Source: CAZRIE01 sp964600075 (GTDB taxonomy: Bacteria; Bacteroidota; Bacteroidia; Flavobacteriales; Flavobacteriaceae). Taken from it: 23,025 bases of DNA. Below, piece by piece: positions 8,253-14,966 of this stretch (positions are counted from its first letter, which is position 1; each line of letters begins with the position of its first letter). A program made the translations under genes and the position numbers. The notes beneath the pieces are model-generated. The model was not told the DNA's origin, searched no databases, and saw only the letters and a list, made by a program, of their open reading frames with translations. The stretch lies in contig CAZRIE010000069.1 of the NCBI GenBank assembly GCA_964600075.1, forward strand, positions 1 to 23,025. The letters run 5' to 3'.

Positions 8253-8287
8253 CAAAAGTAATAGCTAAATAATTTACACCTGTAAAC
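8253..8287 (-). promoter_or_regulatory. Probable promoter of the M14 peptidase gene, overlapping operator 1
   Basis: On the minus strand, TACTTTTG (8260-8253) matches TAnnTTTG. A TTTA in GTTTAC (8287-8282) lies 21-23 bases upstream and is a one-mismatch -33 element. The putative -33 element lies inside the palindromic site 8272-8287, so a bound regulator would block the promoter. Predicted start near 8246, about 14 bases before ATG 8232. Confidence 0.5.
8272..8287. promoter_or_regulatory. Operator-like palindrome 1 (A TTTAC N4 GTAAA C)
   Basis: TTTAC-ACCT-GTAAA at 8273-8286, flanked by A and C. It shares the 5-4-5 architecture and both flanking bases with the sites at 8294-8309 and 8515-8530. 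Its centre is 22 bases from that of site 2, close to two helical turns. Confidence 0.7.
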
Positions 8288-8293
8288 ATCATA

Positions 8294-8309
8294 ATTTACT
8301 TTTGTAAAC
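8294..8309. promoter_or_regulatory. Operator-like palindrome 2 (A TTTAC N4 GTAAA C)
   Basis: TTTAC-TTTT-GTAAA at 8295-8308, flanked by A and C. It also contains TACTTTTG (8297-8304), a -7-like element reading toward the XRE gene, so it could be an operator placed over a promoter. Confidence 0.7.
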
Positions 8310-8316
8310 TGTTTAT

Positions 8317-8348
8317 TCTGAGGTTTGGATATGATTTATATACATTTG
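8317..8348 (+). promoter_or_regulatory. Possible promoter of the XRE regulator gene
   Basis: TACATTTG (8341-8348) is a perfect TAnnTTTG. The upstream TCTG (8317-8320) is a one-mismatch -33 element at a spacing of 20. It would give a leader of about 168 bases before ATG 8522. The rest of 8349-8514 is AT-rich and shows no gene. Confidence 0.4.
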
Positions 8349-8514
8349 TAACACAATATTTGTATTGCTTACTCGTCTGTACATAAAATATTTTAGATAT
8401 CTCTAAACCAGTTATATAGAAACTATTACTTGTAGAAAAGTTAAGCCAAATAAGTAGATAATTTAATATATTTCTACTAAAATGAGTCTTTTTTACTACA
8501 TTTATGTCTATAAA

Positions 8515-8530
8515 ATTTACAATGGTAAAC
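8515..8530. promoter_or_regulatory. Operator-like palindrome 3, over the start codon of the XRE gene
   Basis: TTTAC-AATG-GTAAA at 8516-8529, flanked by A and C. The ATG within the 4-base centre plus G is the likely start codon (8522-8524). Its centre is 221 bases from that of site 2, near 21 helical turns, which would suit DNA looping. It could be an autoregulatory roadblock site or, as RNA, a small hairpin over the start codon. Confidence 0.7.
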
Positions 8531-8905
8531 ACATCTGATTTCATTGAACGTCTTGAGCATCTTCTTCAATATTACAGCTTATCGGCTTCTAGTTTTGCGG
8601 ATAAAGTGAACGTACAGCGTTCAAGTATCTCCCATTTGTTATCTGGGCGCAACAAGCCAAGCCTTGAATTCGTACTGAAAGTTGTAAAGGCGTTTCCTGA
8701 AGTAAATTTATATTGGTTATTGAATGGGAAAGGTAATTTCCCTGCTGAAACTAAAAAAGAAGTTGCCCCTACCCTAGCACTTGAATCTCCGGCCTTAGAA
8801 GGGAAAAAACACCCCAAGCTATCAGCTAAGAATCTAAAAAAGGTAATCGACAAAATTGTGATTTTTTATTCTGATGGAAGCTTTAAAGCCTATACCGATG
8901 TATAA
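8522..8905 (+). CDS. XRE-type helix-turn-helix regulator
   Basis: The product is 127 residues from ATG 8522. An in-frame ATG at 8504 would add six residues (MSIKFT), but MVNTSDFIERLE is the start I remember for flavobacterial homologues and has the more A-rich upstream. The HTH_3-type domain spans about 6-70: FADKVNVQRSSISHLLSGRNKPSLEFVLKVV holds the two DNA-binding helices, and NLYWLLNGKG closes the fold. A variable linker (71-105) leads to a C-terminal strand-like KIVIFYSDGSFKAY (111-124) of unknown role, possibly dimerisation. The gene is divergent from the M14 peptidase gene. Three matching palindromes in the shared region, one over this start codon, suggest an autorepressor. Confidence 0.88.
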   Translation: MVNTSDFIERLEHLLQYYSLSASSFADKVNVQRSSISHLLSGRNKPSLEFVLKVVKAFPEVNLYWLLNGKGNFPAETKKEVAPTLALESPALEGKKHPKLSAKNLKKVIDKIVIFYSDGSFKAYTDV

Positions 8906-8925
8906 GTTCTAAATATCTTTTGGAA

Positions 8926-8997
8926 ATGACTACGGAACTTAAAAAAGATAAAATCAAGAAGAAAAAAAGTAATTCGCACATAAAAGAGAGCGTTTAA
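8926..8997 (+). CDS. Possible very small lysine-rich ORF
   Basis: ATG at 8926 opens a 23-codon ORF (MTTELKKDKIKKKKSNSHIKESV) that begins 20 bases after the XRE stop. Nine of its 23 residues are Lys. No homologue is known to me and such short A-rich ORFs arise by chance, so it is a candidate only. The rest of 8906-9065 holds no other feature. Confidence 0.2.
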   Translation: MTTELKKDKIKKKKSNSHIKESV

Positions 8998-9065
8998 ACC
9001 ACTTCATTCTCTAGAATTCAATCATACATTTCAAAACTGTCCCTTAATTTCTTTATTTTGCAGGG

Positions 9066-9449
9066 ATGGTCAAAAAAGCAATTTTCTGTTTACCCTTACT
9101 TGTATTTATGTCTTCATGTTATCAGCCGGAAAGGGACTGTAAAACCTTTAAAAACGGGGAGTTCTCTTTTACATCGTCTTTAAACGAAAAAGAGATGACT
9201 ACTACATTTGTTCGCAATGGCGCTCTCGAAATTGATTATTTCAATGGGAAAGCCGATTCGTCTTCCGTCCGTTGGATAAACGACTGCGAGTATATCGTAA
9301 AAAAGCTGAATCCAATGAATAAAGCCGAAGAAAAGTCCGTCCACATGAAAATATTGTCCACTACAGATAAATCCTATACATTTGAATACAACATTGTCGG
9401 CCAAAGCCAAAAATCTAGAGGAACCGCTATAAGAGTAAACAGTAAATAA
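9066..9449 (+). CDS. Small lipoprotein of unknown function
   Basis: The product has 127 residues. A type II signal peptide MVKKAIFCLPLLVFMSSC places the lipobox cysteine at residue 18, so the mature protein should be lipid-anchored at the cell envelope. The mature part contains DCKTFKNGEFSF, SSVRWINDCEYIVKKLNP and SYTFEYNIVGQ, a pattern of short strands and two further conserved-looking cysteines (25, 79) consistent with a small beta fold. I remember close homologues in flavobacterial genomes carrying the name 'DNA topoisomerase IV'. That name cannot be right for a 127-residue lipoprotein, and true topoisomerase IV genes are elsewhere in this window. Followed by the TerC-type gene after 94 bases. 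Confidence 0.8.
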   Translation: MVKKAIFCLPLLVFMSSCYQPERDCKTFKNGEFSFTSSLNEKEMTTTFVRNGALEIDYFNGKADSSSVRWINDCEYIVKKLNPMNKAEEKSVHMKILSTTDKSYTFEYNIVGQSQKSRGTAIRVNSK

Positions 9450-9543
9450 TGAGCAGTTGGCAATTGCAGTAGCTCCAAAACTACTTTCATCCTAGTTTTA
9501 TGGGAGACTCGAACTTATTTTAAACCTTTAAAGCCACCATATT

Positions 9544-10362
9544 ATGTTTGAAATCTTTGCTGGCCCAGATGCATGGATAGCACTTTTGACACTTACTTTT
9601 CTTGAAATCGTCTTGGGTATCGACAATATTATCTTTATTTCAATTGCGGCAGCCAAACTACAGAAAGACCAGCGGAAGAAAGCGACCAATATCGGCTTGG
9701 TACTGGCAATGGTCATGCGGATTGTTCTTTTATTCGGTATTACTTGGTTAACGGCAGCGAGTAAACCGTTCTGGGTGTTCGATAGTGGTTGGATTTCGGG
9801 AGGCATAAGTGGTCAAGCCATTATCCTATTCGCGGGAGGACTTTTTCTGCTCTATAAAAGTACTCGAGAAATACATGAGAAAGTAGAGCACAAAGGCCAC
9901 GACGAAGCCGAAGTAAAGAAATCGCAATCTACCTCACTATCGAAGGCAATCGTGCAGATTACCCTTATCAACATTGTATTCTCCTTCGATTCCATTTTGA
10001 CCGCAATCGGTATGACCAACGGTATTTCACCTAATCCGAATGACGCTTTGGTTTTAATGATCGTTGCCGTTGTTATTTCTGTGGTTATAATGATGTTGTT
10101 CGCTAATCCCGTTGGAGAGTTCGTTAACAAGCATCCTTCCATTCAAATACTTGGCCTCTCTTTTCTTATACTTATCGGGTTTATGCTTATCGCCGAGGCT
10201 GCCCATATAGGCCATTTAATCGTGTTCCACAATGAAGTGGGTATTATACCAAAGGGGTATCTGTATTTTGCCATTACCTTCTCCTTATTAGTAGAGTTCT
10301 TAGACCTTCGGAGGGAAAAGAATACGAAGTCCGAGATAAAAGAAGTGTCATCAGAGAATTGA
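9544..10362 (+). CDS. TerC/YkoY-type integral membrane protein
   Basis: The 272-residue protein has about seven membrane segments and belongs to the TerC family. The two internally related acidic motifs EIVLGIDNIIFIS (21-33) and INIVFSFDSILTAIGMT (about 141-157), with Asp in the membrane, are the family hallmark. Characterised relatives export manganese or load it onto secreted metalloproteins; others are tied to tellurite resistance. The metal here is inferred only from the family. A His/Glu/Lys-rich cytoplasmic loop (EIHEKVEHKGHDEAEVKKSQ) lies between the two halves. No manganese riboswitch is visible upstream. It is convergent with the sterol desaturase gene, with 128 bases between them. 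Confidence 0.9.
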   Translation: MFEIFAGPDAWIALLTLTFLEIVLGIDNIIFISIAAAKLQKDQRKKATNIGLVLAMVMRIVLLFGITWLTAASKPFWVFDSGWISGGISGQAIILFAGGLFLLYKSTREIHEKVEHKGHDEAEVKKSQSTSLSKAIVQITLINIVFSFDSILTAIGMTNGISPNPNDALVLMIVAVVISVVIMMLFANPVGEFVNKHPSIQILGLSFLILIGFMLIAEAAHIGHLIVFHNEVGIIPKGYLYFAITFSLLVEFLDLRREKNTKSEIKEVSSEN

Positions 10363-10490
10363 AAACAGGAAAATCTTTTGAAAAGAGATATATCTTTCGG
10401 AATAAAAGTTATAAGAACCTTAGGTGTAAACAAGGGAACAAATAGCACTCTTTAGCAGCTTAACTGTGGAATTGTGCATGAACCCGATAA

Positions 10491-11447
10491 TCAATTAGGC
10501 CGACTGTATACCATTTCAGGGTTTTTCTTCTTATGCTCCTGAAACACTCGCTGTTGCTGCTTTACCGTTAAGGTACTTCCATCATGACTCCACCCGGGAG
10601 GGCCAAAAATATACATGAATTTATGGTGTAGTTTTGGAGATTTTTTTACGTCTGCCCAAATATCCTTGAACTCATGTGTTAGAATTACTAATGGATTGTA
10701 GGATTTCGGAGCGTGAATCACACCGAACTTTACATCAACATCGTCATCAAGCTCTTTCCATGTGCCAAATATCTTATCGAAGAAATTCAAGAAACCTCCA
10801 TGGTTCTTGTCCAAATATTGGACATTTTGTGAATGATGCACCTGGTGCATGGTATGGGTATTAAAAATTTTCTCGATCCATCCCATCTTTGGCACATATT
10901 TCGAATGCAACTGAAATTGCCAAAATGACTCAATAGCCAAGGCGAAAATCACGACTTCAACAGGAAAACCTATGGCCGGCATCCACATGTAAAAGAAAGG
11001 CTTATACAATAGGGTGAACCATCCATTTCGAATAGCGGTACCTAGATTGAAATTATCTGATGAGTGATGTACGATGTGTGCCGCCCAGAGTAATCGTATT
11101 TCGTGATTGGCGCGATGAAACCAATAATACGTAAAATCATCAGCCAATTGACAAAACAAAAATACATACCAGGCATAACCGAAAGACTCGTATCCCATTA
11201 TATTCGTTCGAACCCCATCGACTATTGGGTTAAAAAATTCATACGTATAAGTAAAAACAGTAATTAGAACGGTTATTTTAAGCAGAGGTCCTAAAATTGC
11301 CGAACCAACACCCATTGCCCCACTTGCCATTAAATCTTTCCATACATATAGGTCTTCATCTCCGTGGGTATGGCTGTAGGTAATTTCCAATAAAATAAAG
11401 GCAATAAAGCAGGGGACTCCGTAAATCAGGGGGTTTGTTAAATCCAT
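10491..11447 (-). CDS. Sterol desaturase / fatty acid hydroxylase family membrane protein
   Basis: The 318-residue di-iron membrane oxygenase has the eight-histidine signature: HRANH (111-115), HIVHH (124-128) and HTMHQVHH (198-205), with an extra NHGG at 215-218. Hydrophobic helices at about 8-23, 42-66, 91-108 and 150-173 place the active site on the cytoplasmic face. The family hydroxylates or desaturates lipids, carotenoids or sterols with O2 and an electron donor; bacterial members of this size act on varied substrates and none can be chosen here. The C-terminal about 70 residues (FGTWKELDDDVDVKFGVIHAP onward) are typical of bacterial homologues. It has its own clear promoter, 20 bases upstream. 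Confidence 0.88.
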   Translation of the reverse strand: MDLTNPLIYGVPCFIAFILLEITYSHTHGDEDLYVWKDLMASGAMGVGSAILGPLLKITVLITVFTYTYEFFNPIVDGVRTNIMGYESFGYAWYVFLFCQLADDFTYYWFHRANHEIRLLWAAHIVHHSSDNFNLGTAIRNGWFTLLYKPFFYMWMPAIGFPVEVVIFALAIESFWQFQLHSKYVPKMGWIEKIFNTHTMHQVHHSQNVQYLDKNHGGFLNFFDKIFGTWKELDDDVDVKFGVIHAPKSYNPLVILTHEFKDIWADVKKSPKLHHKFMYIFGPPGWSHDGSTLTVKQQQRVFQEHKKKNPEMVYSRPN

Positions 11448-11466
11448 CTAAAGAAAGAAATTTTAA

Positions 11467-11499
11467 CAAAGATAGGTATATTCATATCTAATCGACAAA
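11467..11499 (-). promoter_or_regulatory. Strong Bacteroidota-type promoter of the sterol desaturase family gene
   Basis: On the minus strand, TTTG (11499-11496) and TATCTTTG (11474-11467) are separated by 21 bases; both boxes are perfect. Predicted transcription start near 11460, about 12 bases before ATG 11447. This is the best match to the consensus in the window. Confidence 0.7.
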
Positions 11500-11558
11500 T
11501 TGTTAAACGTTTTGAGATATTCAAGTATAGTTGTTGTCTATTGTTAAACAAACTGGGA

Positions 11559-11987
11559 TTATTTTTTTTCCCGTAGGATGGAATTCTGTTCTTTCATCAA
11601 TTTTTCAAGATTCGATAGCAATTGAATATTTTTCGGGGTTTCTACTTCTACGTCATCGGGATCTTCGGCCTTATTTTTTAACTTGTTTATTCCCTTGATT
11701 ACCATAAATATGGTCAATGCGATAATCAAAAAGTCAATAAGCACTTCGAACATCTCACCATAATCTAGAGCAACTTCTTCCAATCCCTCGGTAGCCTGTC
11801 TTAAAATATATTTTCGGTTTGAAAAGTTAACACCATCTGTCAATAATGACAATGGAGGCATGATGATTTTTTTGACCAAGGTATTGATAACGTTATTGAA
11901 AGCCGTACCGATAATAATACCGATGGCCATATCAATCATGTTACCCTTAATCGCAAAATTCTTGAACTCTTGAATGAAATTTTTCAA
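11559..11987 (-). CDS. mscL: Large-conductance mechanosensitive channel
   Basis: MscL opens a wide pore under membrane tension and releases solutes during osmotic downshock. The 142 residues show the N-terminal amphipathic helix and first membrane helix FKNFAIKGNMIDMAIGIIIGTAFNNVINTLVKKIIMPPLSLL (8-49), the second membrane helix around 79-101 (MFEVLIDFLIIALTIFMVIKGINKL) and a C-terminal bundle helix (IQLLSNLEKLMKEQNSIL). The start codon is TTG (11987-11985): a TAA lies three codons upstream in frame, and the next ATG (Met17) would cut off the essential N-terminal helix. The periplasmic loop is somewhat longer than in E. coli. Confidence 0.95.
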   Translation of the reverse strand: MKNFIQEFKNFAIKGNMIDMAIGIIIGTAFNNVINTLVKKIIMPPLSLLTDGVNFSNRKYILRQATEGLEEVALDYGEMFEVLIDFLIIALTIFMVIKGINKLKNKAEDPDDVEVETPKNIQLLSNLEKLMKEQNSILREKK

Positions 11988-12110
11988 AGTAATATATTAA
12001 CGTTAAAATTTAATTTTCAATAAGTTGTATAAGATTATATAAACTAAATTTTTGCTACTAAATGTAGTATAATAAGTTTTTGATTTTATCGGAAAAATTG
12101 GTTATCCGCT

Positions 12111-14921
12111 TTAATCGAAAAGCGTCGGTTGATCATCACCTTTATCTTTTTTGGTATTATCCGGAAGGTTTTTAGCAGGATTTTTTTCGGTCTTCCCATT
12201 GGGCTCTTTTACATCCGAATGTGTTGAATCTTCAATATTTTCTTCATCAACAACTTCCATTTCCTCTACTTTAGGCGGTTCGGGCTCTTCATATGGTAAA
12301 GGTGTCAGCCCGTTAATTTCAAGAACTTTATCTTTCGTCAATTGGTTGCCCATTGCGGACATGCCCTTAATCGAAATAAACTCTTCTAGGTTCACAACCC
12401 AATTTTCTTTTCGATCTTGTCCTCGTTTTTTACCAAAGACTACCTCTACCATCGGCTTATAATCCGTAGCTATTCTCTCCAGATACGATTTAGGGTGATC
12501 GGTAAGCACGTTCTCTTCCCTATCGGGGCTTTCGATTAAAAAGCGTTTTACATAAAATAGCTCCTTTTCACCTTCCCAATAAATTACTGATAAAGGCTTG
12601 TTCGGAACCCATTTCTCAAGCACTACAACATCACTATCAAAATGAAGCGTAAGTTCGGGTATCACAGTTTTCACCAAACCATTTTGATTGACAATCAATA
12701 GACGATCCTCACTCGTGAATTCACCCATAAACTCGCCTCTTTCATCAATATTCAAACGCTGAACGGCATCGTCGAACCAAAGTTTACGAGGTTTTAATGT
12801 AGAAAGGCCTTTTTCCTTTAGTTCGATGCGCTTCACGGAATACTTGGTTACAATGTTGCCCTTTGAGGCCCGACCCTTAATCGTGACATCTGCAAAGTCA
12901 ATATCCCATTTCAGTTTTTTTATGCTACCTACCTGCCTCAGGTTTACGGCAACAACTTCAGCTTCTCCATTTGGGTTTCCTGAAAAATAGTAAACAACGG
13001 TACCTGCCTTACCACTTCCCATATCATAGGCCCTATCGCGTGTCATACTCGTTACATTGAAACGTTTGATGTACGTGGAGCCACCCTTTCCGTCCCTATA
13101 GATCATATTGTAGATAGTCCGCTTGTCCTTTTTCTTAAAGACGGCAATATAGATGATACCCTTACCAACAAAAGTCTTCGAATCTACTTTGAAAACCATC
13201 ATTTTGCCATCTTTGGTAAAAGCAATAATATCGTCAATATCACTACAATCAGTAACATATTCGTCCCTTCGTAACGAGGTGCCTACAAACCCCTCATCAC
13301 GGTTAACGTAAAGCTTGGTATTTCGGATAACGACTTTTGTAGCTTCGATATCATCGAATGTGCGTATTTCTGATTTCCGCGCTCTCCCTGCCCCATACGT
13401 ATCTTTCAAATTCTTGAAATAATTGACGGTATATTCGATGAGATGCTCTAAATGATGCTTGACCTGGGCGATTTTTTGTTCGAGATTGTCCAGATTCTGT
13501 TGGGCCTTGTCAAGGTCGAACTTAGATATTCGTTTAATACGAATTTCCGTCAACCGCACGATATCATCTTCGGTAACGGCCCTTTTCAAACTTTTGGTAA
13601 AAGGTTTTAATCCTTTGTCTATGGCCTCGATTACACCCTTCCACGTCTCTTCGTCCTCAATGTCGCGATAGATGCGGTTCTCAATAAAAATTCGCTCCAA
13701 GGAAGCAAAATGCCATTGTTCTTCAAGTTCCGATAATTGTATCTCAAGCTCTTGTTTTAAGAGTTCAACAGTAGCTTCGGTAGAACGTCGTAGCATTTCG
13801 GTCACACCGATAAAAAGAGGTTTATTGTCCTCGATAATGCACCCTAAAGGTGAAATAGATGATTCACATGCGGTAAACGCATACAGGGCATCAATGGTTC
13901 TGTCCGGGGATATTCCCGATGGAAGATGCACCAAAATTTCGACTTCGGCCGCCGTATTATCTTCGATTTTTTTGATTTTTATCTTGCCCTTATCATTTGC
14001 TTTAAGGATAGAATCTATTAAAGAAGAAGTGTTGGTTCCGTAGGGTATCTCACTTATAATCAGTGTGCTTTTTGTATGCTGTGCGATTTTTGCCCGTACG
14101 CGAATTTTACCACCGCGCAACCCTTCGTTGTAGTTGGTCACATCAATAATACCAGCCGTAGGAAAGTCGGGAAAAAGCTTGAACCGCTTTCCTTCTAGAT
14201 GCTTTATGGAGGCATCGATCAGCTCAATGAAGTTATGGGGCATTATTTTGGTGGAAAGACCCACGGCAATACCCTCGGCGCCTTGGGCCAAAAGCAAAGG
14301 AAACTTAACTGGAAGGTTTACGGGCTCTTTTTTCCTCCCGTCATATGAAAATTGCCATTCTGTAATTTTTGGGCTAAAAACAACTTCAAGGGCAAATTTT
14401 GATAGCCGAGCCTCTATATATCTTGAAGCGGCAGCACGATCTCCGGTTAAAATGTTGCCCCAGTTTCCCTGAGTATCGATCAATAATTCCTTTTGACCGA
14501 TTTGCACCATGGCATCGGCAATACTCGCATCACCATGCGGATGATACTGCATAGTATGTCCGACCACATTGGCCACCTTATTGTAACGGCCATCATCCAA
14601 ATCTTTGAGCGAATGCATAATTCTACGTTGCACCGGCTTAAACCCATCTTCGATAGCAGGCACGGCCCGTTCTAAAATTACATAGGAAGCATAATCTAAA
14701 AACCAATCTTTATACATGCCCGACACCCGAGTGAGCGCATCATCTTGTGGGTTTTCTTCGCTTGCAGCGGCCACAGACTCATCGGTATTTTGTTCCGGTC
14801 CGTCACCATTGGTATTCGAAGCATCGTCGGCAGCTAGGCTTTGTTCACCAGTATCGTTCGCCTCATTATCGGGCAAACCATCCTCGCCGGCCGGTAAATT
14901 CAGATCGTCATTTTCTTCCAT
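12111..14921 (-). CDS. parC: DNA topoisomerase IV subunit A
   Basis: This breakage-reunion subunit decatenates daughter chromosomes together with ParE, encoded just upstream. Of 936 residues, about 1-62 form an acidic, probably disordered N-terminal extension. The catalytic core follows (VPAIEDGFKPVQRRIMHS; active-site Tyr168 in AAASRYIEARLSKFA). Then come a coiled coil (about 440-500) and a beta-pinwheel domain without a GyrA box, which separates it from gyrase A. The quinolone-contact region reads HPHGDASIADAM, with Ala132 at the position of E. coli GyrA Ser83 and Asp136 at that of Asp87. The last about 60 residues are a charged Pro/Lys/Asp-rich linker ending in QPTLFD, which resembles a sliding-clamp-binding motif. 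It is the second gene of a parE-parC operon with a 45-base gap. Confidence 0.95.
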   Translation of the reverse strand: MEENDDLNLPAGEDGLPDNEANDTGEQSLAADDASNTNGDGPEQNTDESVAAASEENPQDDALTRVSGMYKDWFLDYASYVILERAVPAIEDGFKPVQRRIMHSLKDLDDGRYNKVANVVGHTMQYHPHGDASIADAMVQIGQKELLIDTQGNWGNILTGDRAAASRYIEARLSKFALEVVFSPKITEWQFSYDGRKKEPVNLPVKFPLLLAQGAEGIAVGLSTKIMPHNFIELIDASIKHLEGKRFKLFPDFPTAGIIDVTNYNEGLRGGKIRVRAKIAQHTKSTLIISEIPYGTNTSSLIDSILKANDKGKIKIKKIEDNTAAEVEILVHLPSGISPDRTIDALYAFTACESSISPLGCIIEDNKPLFIGVTEMLRRSTEATVELLKQELEIQLSELEEQWHFASLERIFIENRIYRDIEDEETWKGVIEAIDKGLKPFTKSLKRAVTEDDIVRLTEIRIKRISKFDLDKAQQNLDNLEQKIAQVKHHLEHLIEYTVNYFKNLKDTYGAGRARKSEIRTFDDIEATKVVIRNTKLYVNRDEGFVGTSLRRDEYVTDCSDIDDIIAFTKDGKMMVFKVDSKTFVGKGIIYIAVFKKKDKRTIYNMIYRDGKGGSTYIKRFNVTSMTRDRAYDMGSGKAGTVVYYFSGNPNGEAEVVAVNLRQVGSIKKLKWDIDFADVTIKGRASKGNIVTKYSVKRIELKEKGLSTLKPRKLWFDDAVQRLNIDERGEFMGEFTSEDRLLIVNQNGLVKTVIPELTLHFDSDVVVLEKWVPNKPLSVIYWEGEKELFYVKRFLIESPDREENVLTDHPKSYLERIATDYKPMVEVVFGKKRGQDRKENWVVNLEEFISIKGMSAMGNQLTKDKVLEINGLTPLPYEEPEPPKVEEMEVVDEENIEDSTHSDVKEPNGKTEKNPAKNLPDNTKKDKGDDQPTLFD

Positions 14922-14944
14922 TTAGAAAGACTCGTGTTTATTAG

Positions 14945-14962
14945 GCCTGCCTACCGGCAGAC
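14945..14962. repeat. Small GC-rich palindrome between parE and parC
   Basis: CTGCC-TACC-GGCAG (14947-14960) with partial extension on both sides, in a 45-base gap of otherwise ordinary composition. From memory, similar CTGCCTACCGGCAG palindromes recur in marine Flavobacteriaceae, so it may be a dispersed REP-like element. It has no T tract and is unlikely to be a terminator. Only one copy was noticed in this window. Confidence 0.45.
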
Positions 14963-14966
14963 AAGT

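Noticed and set aside
8296..8544. 82-codon minus-strand ORF between the M14 and XRE genes
   Set aside because: It overlaps the start of the XRE gene, has no recognisable protein features and covers the operator-like sites; AT-rich chance ORF.
9450..9543. Manganese (yybP-ykoY) riboswitch before the TerC-type gene
   Set aside because: Only 94 bases are available and neither the conserved loops nor a suitable two-helix structure is visible.
13459..14472. Plus-strand ORFs of 70-123 codons opposite parC
   Set aside because: They lie entirely within the well-supported parC gene and have no recognisable domains; antisense shadows.
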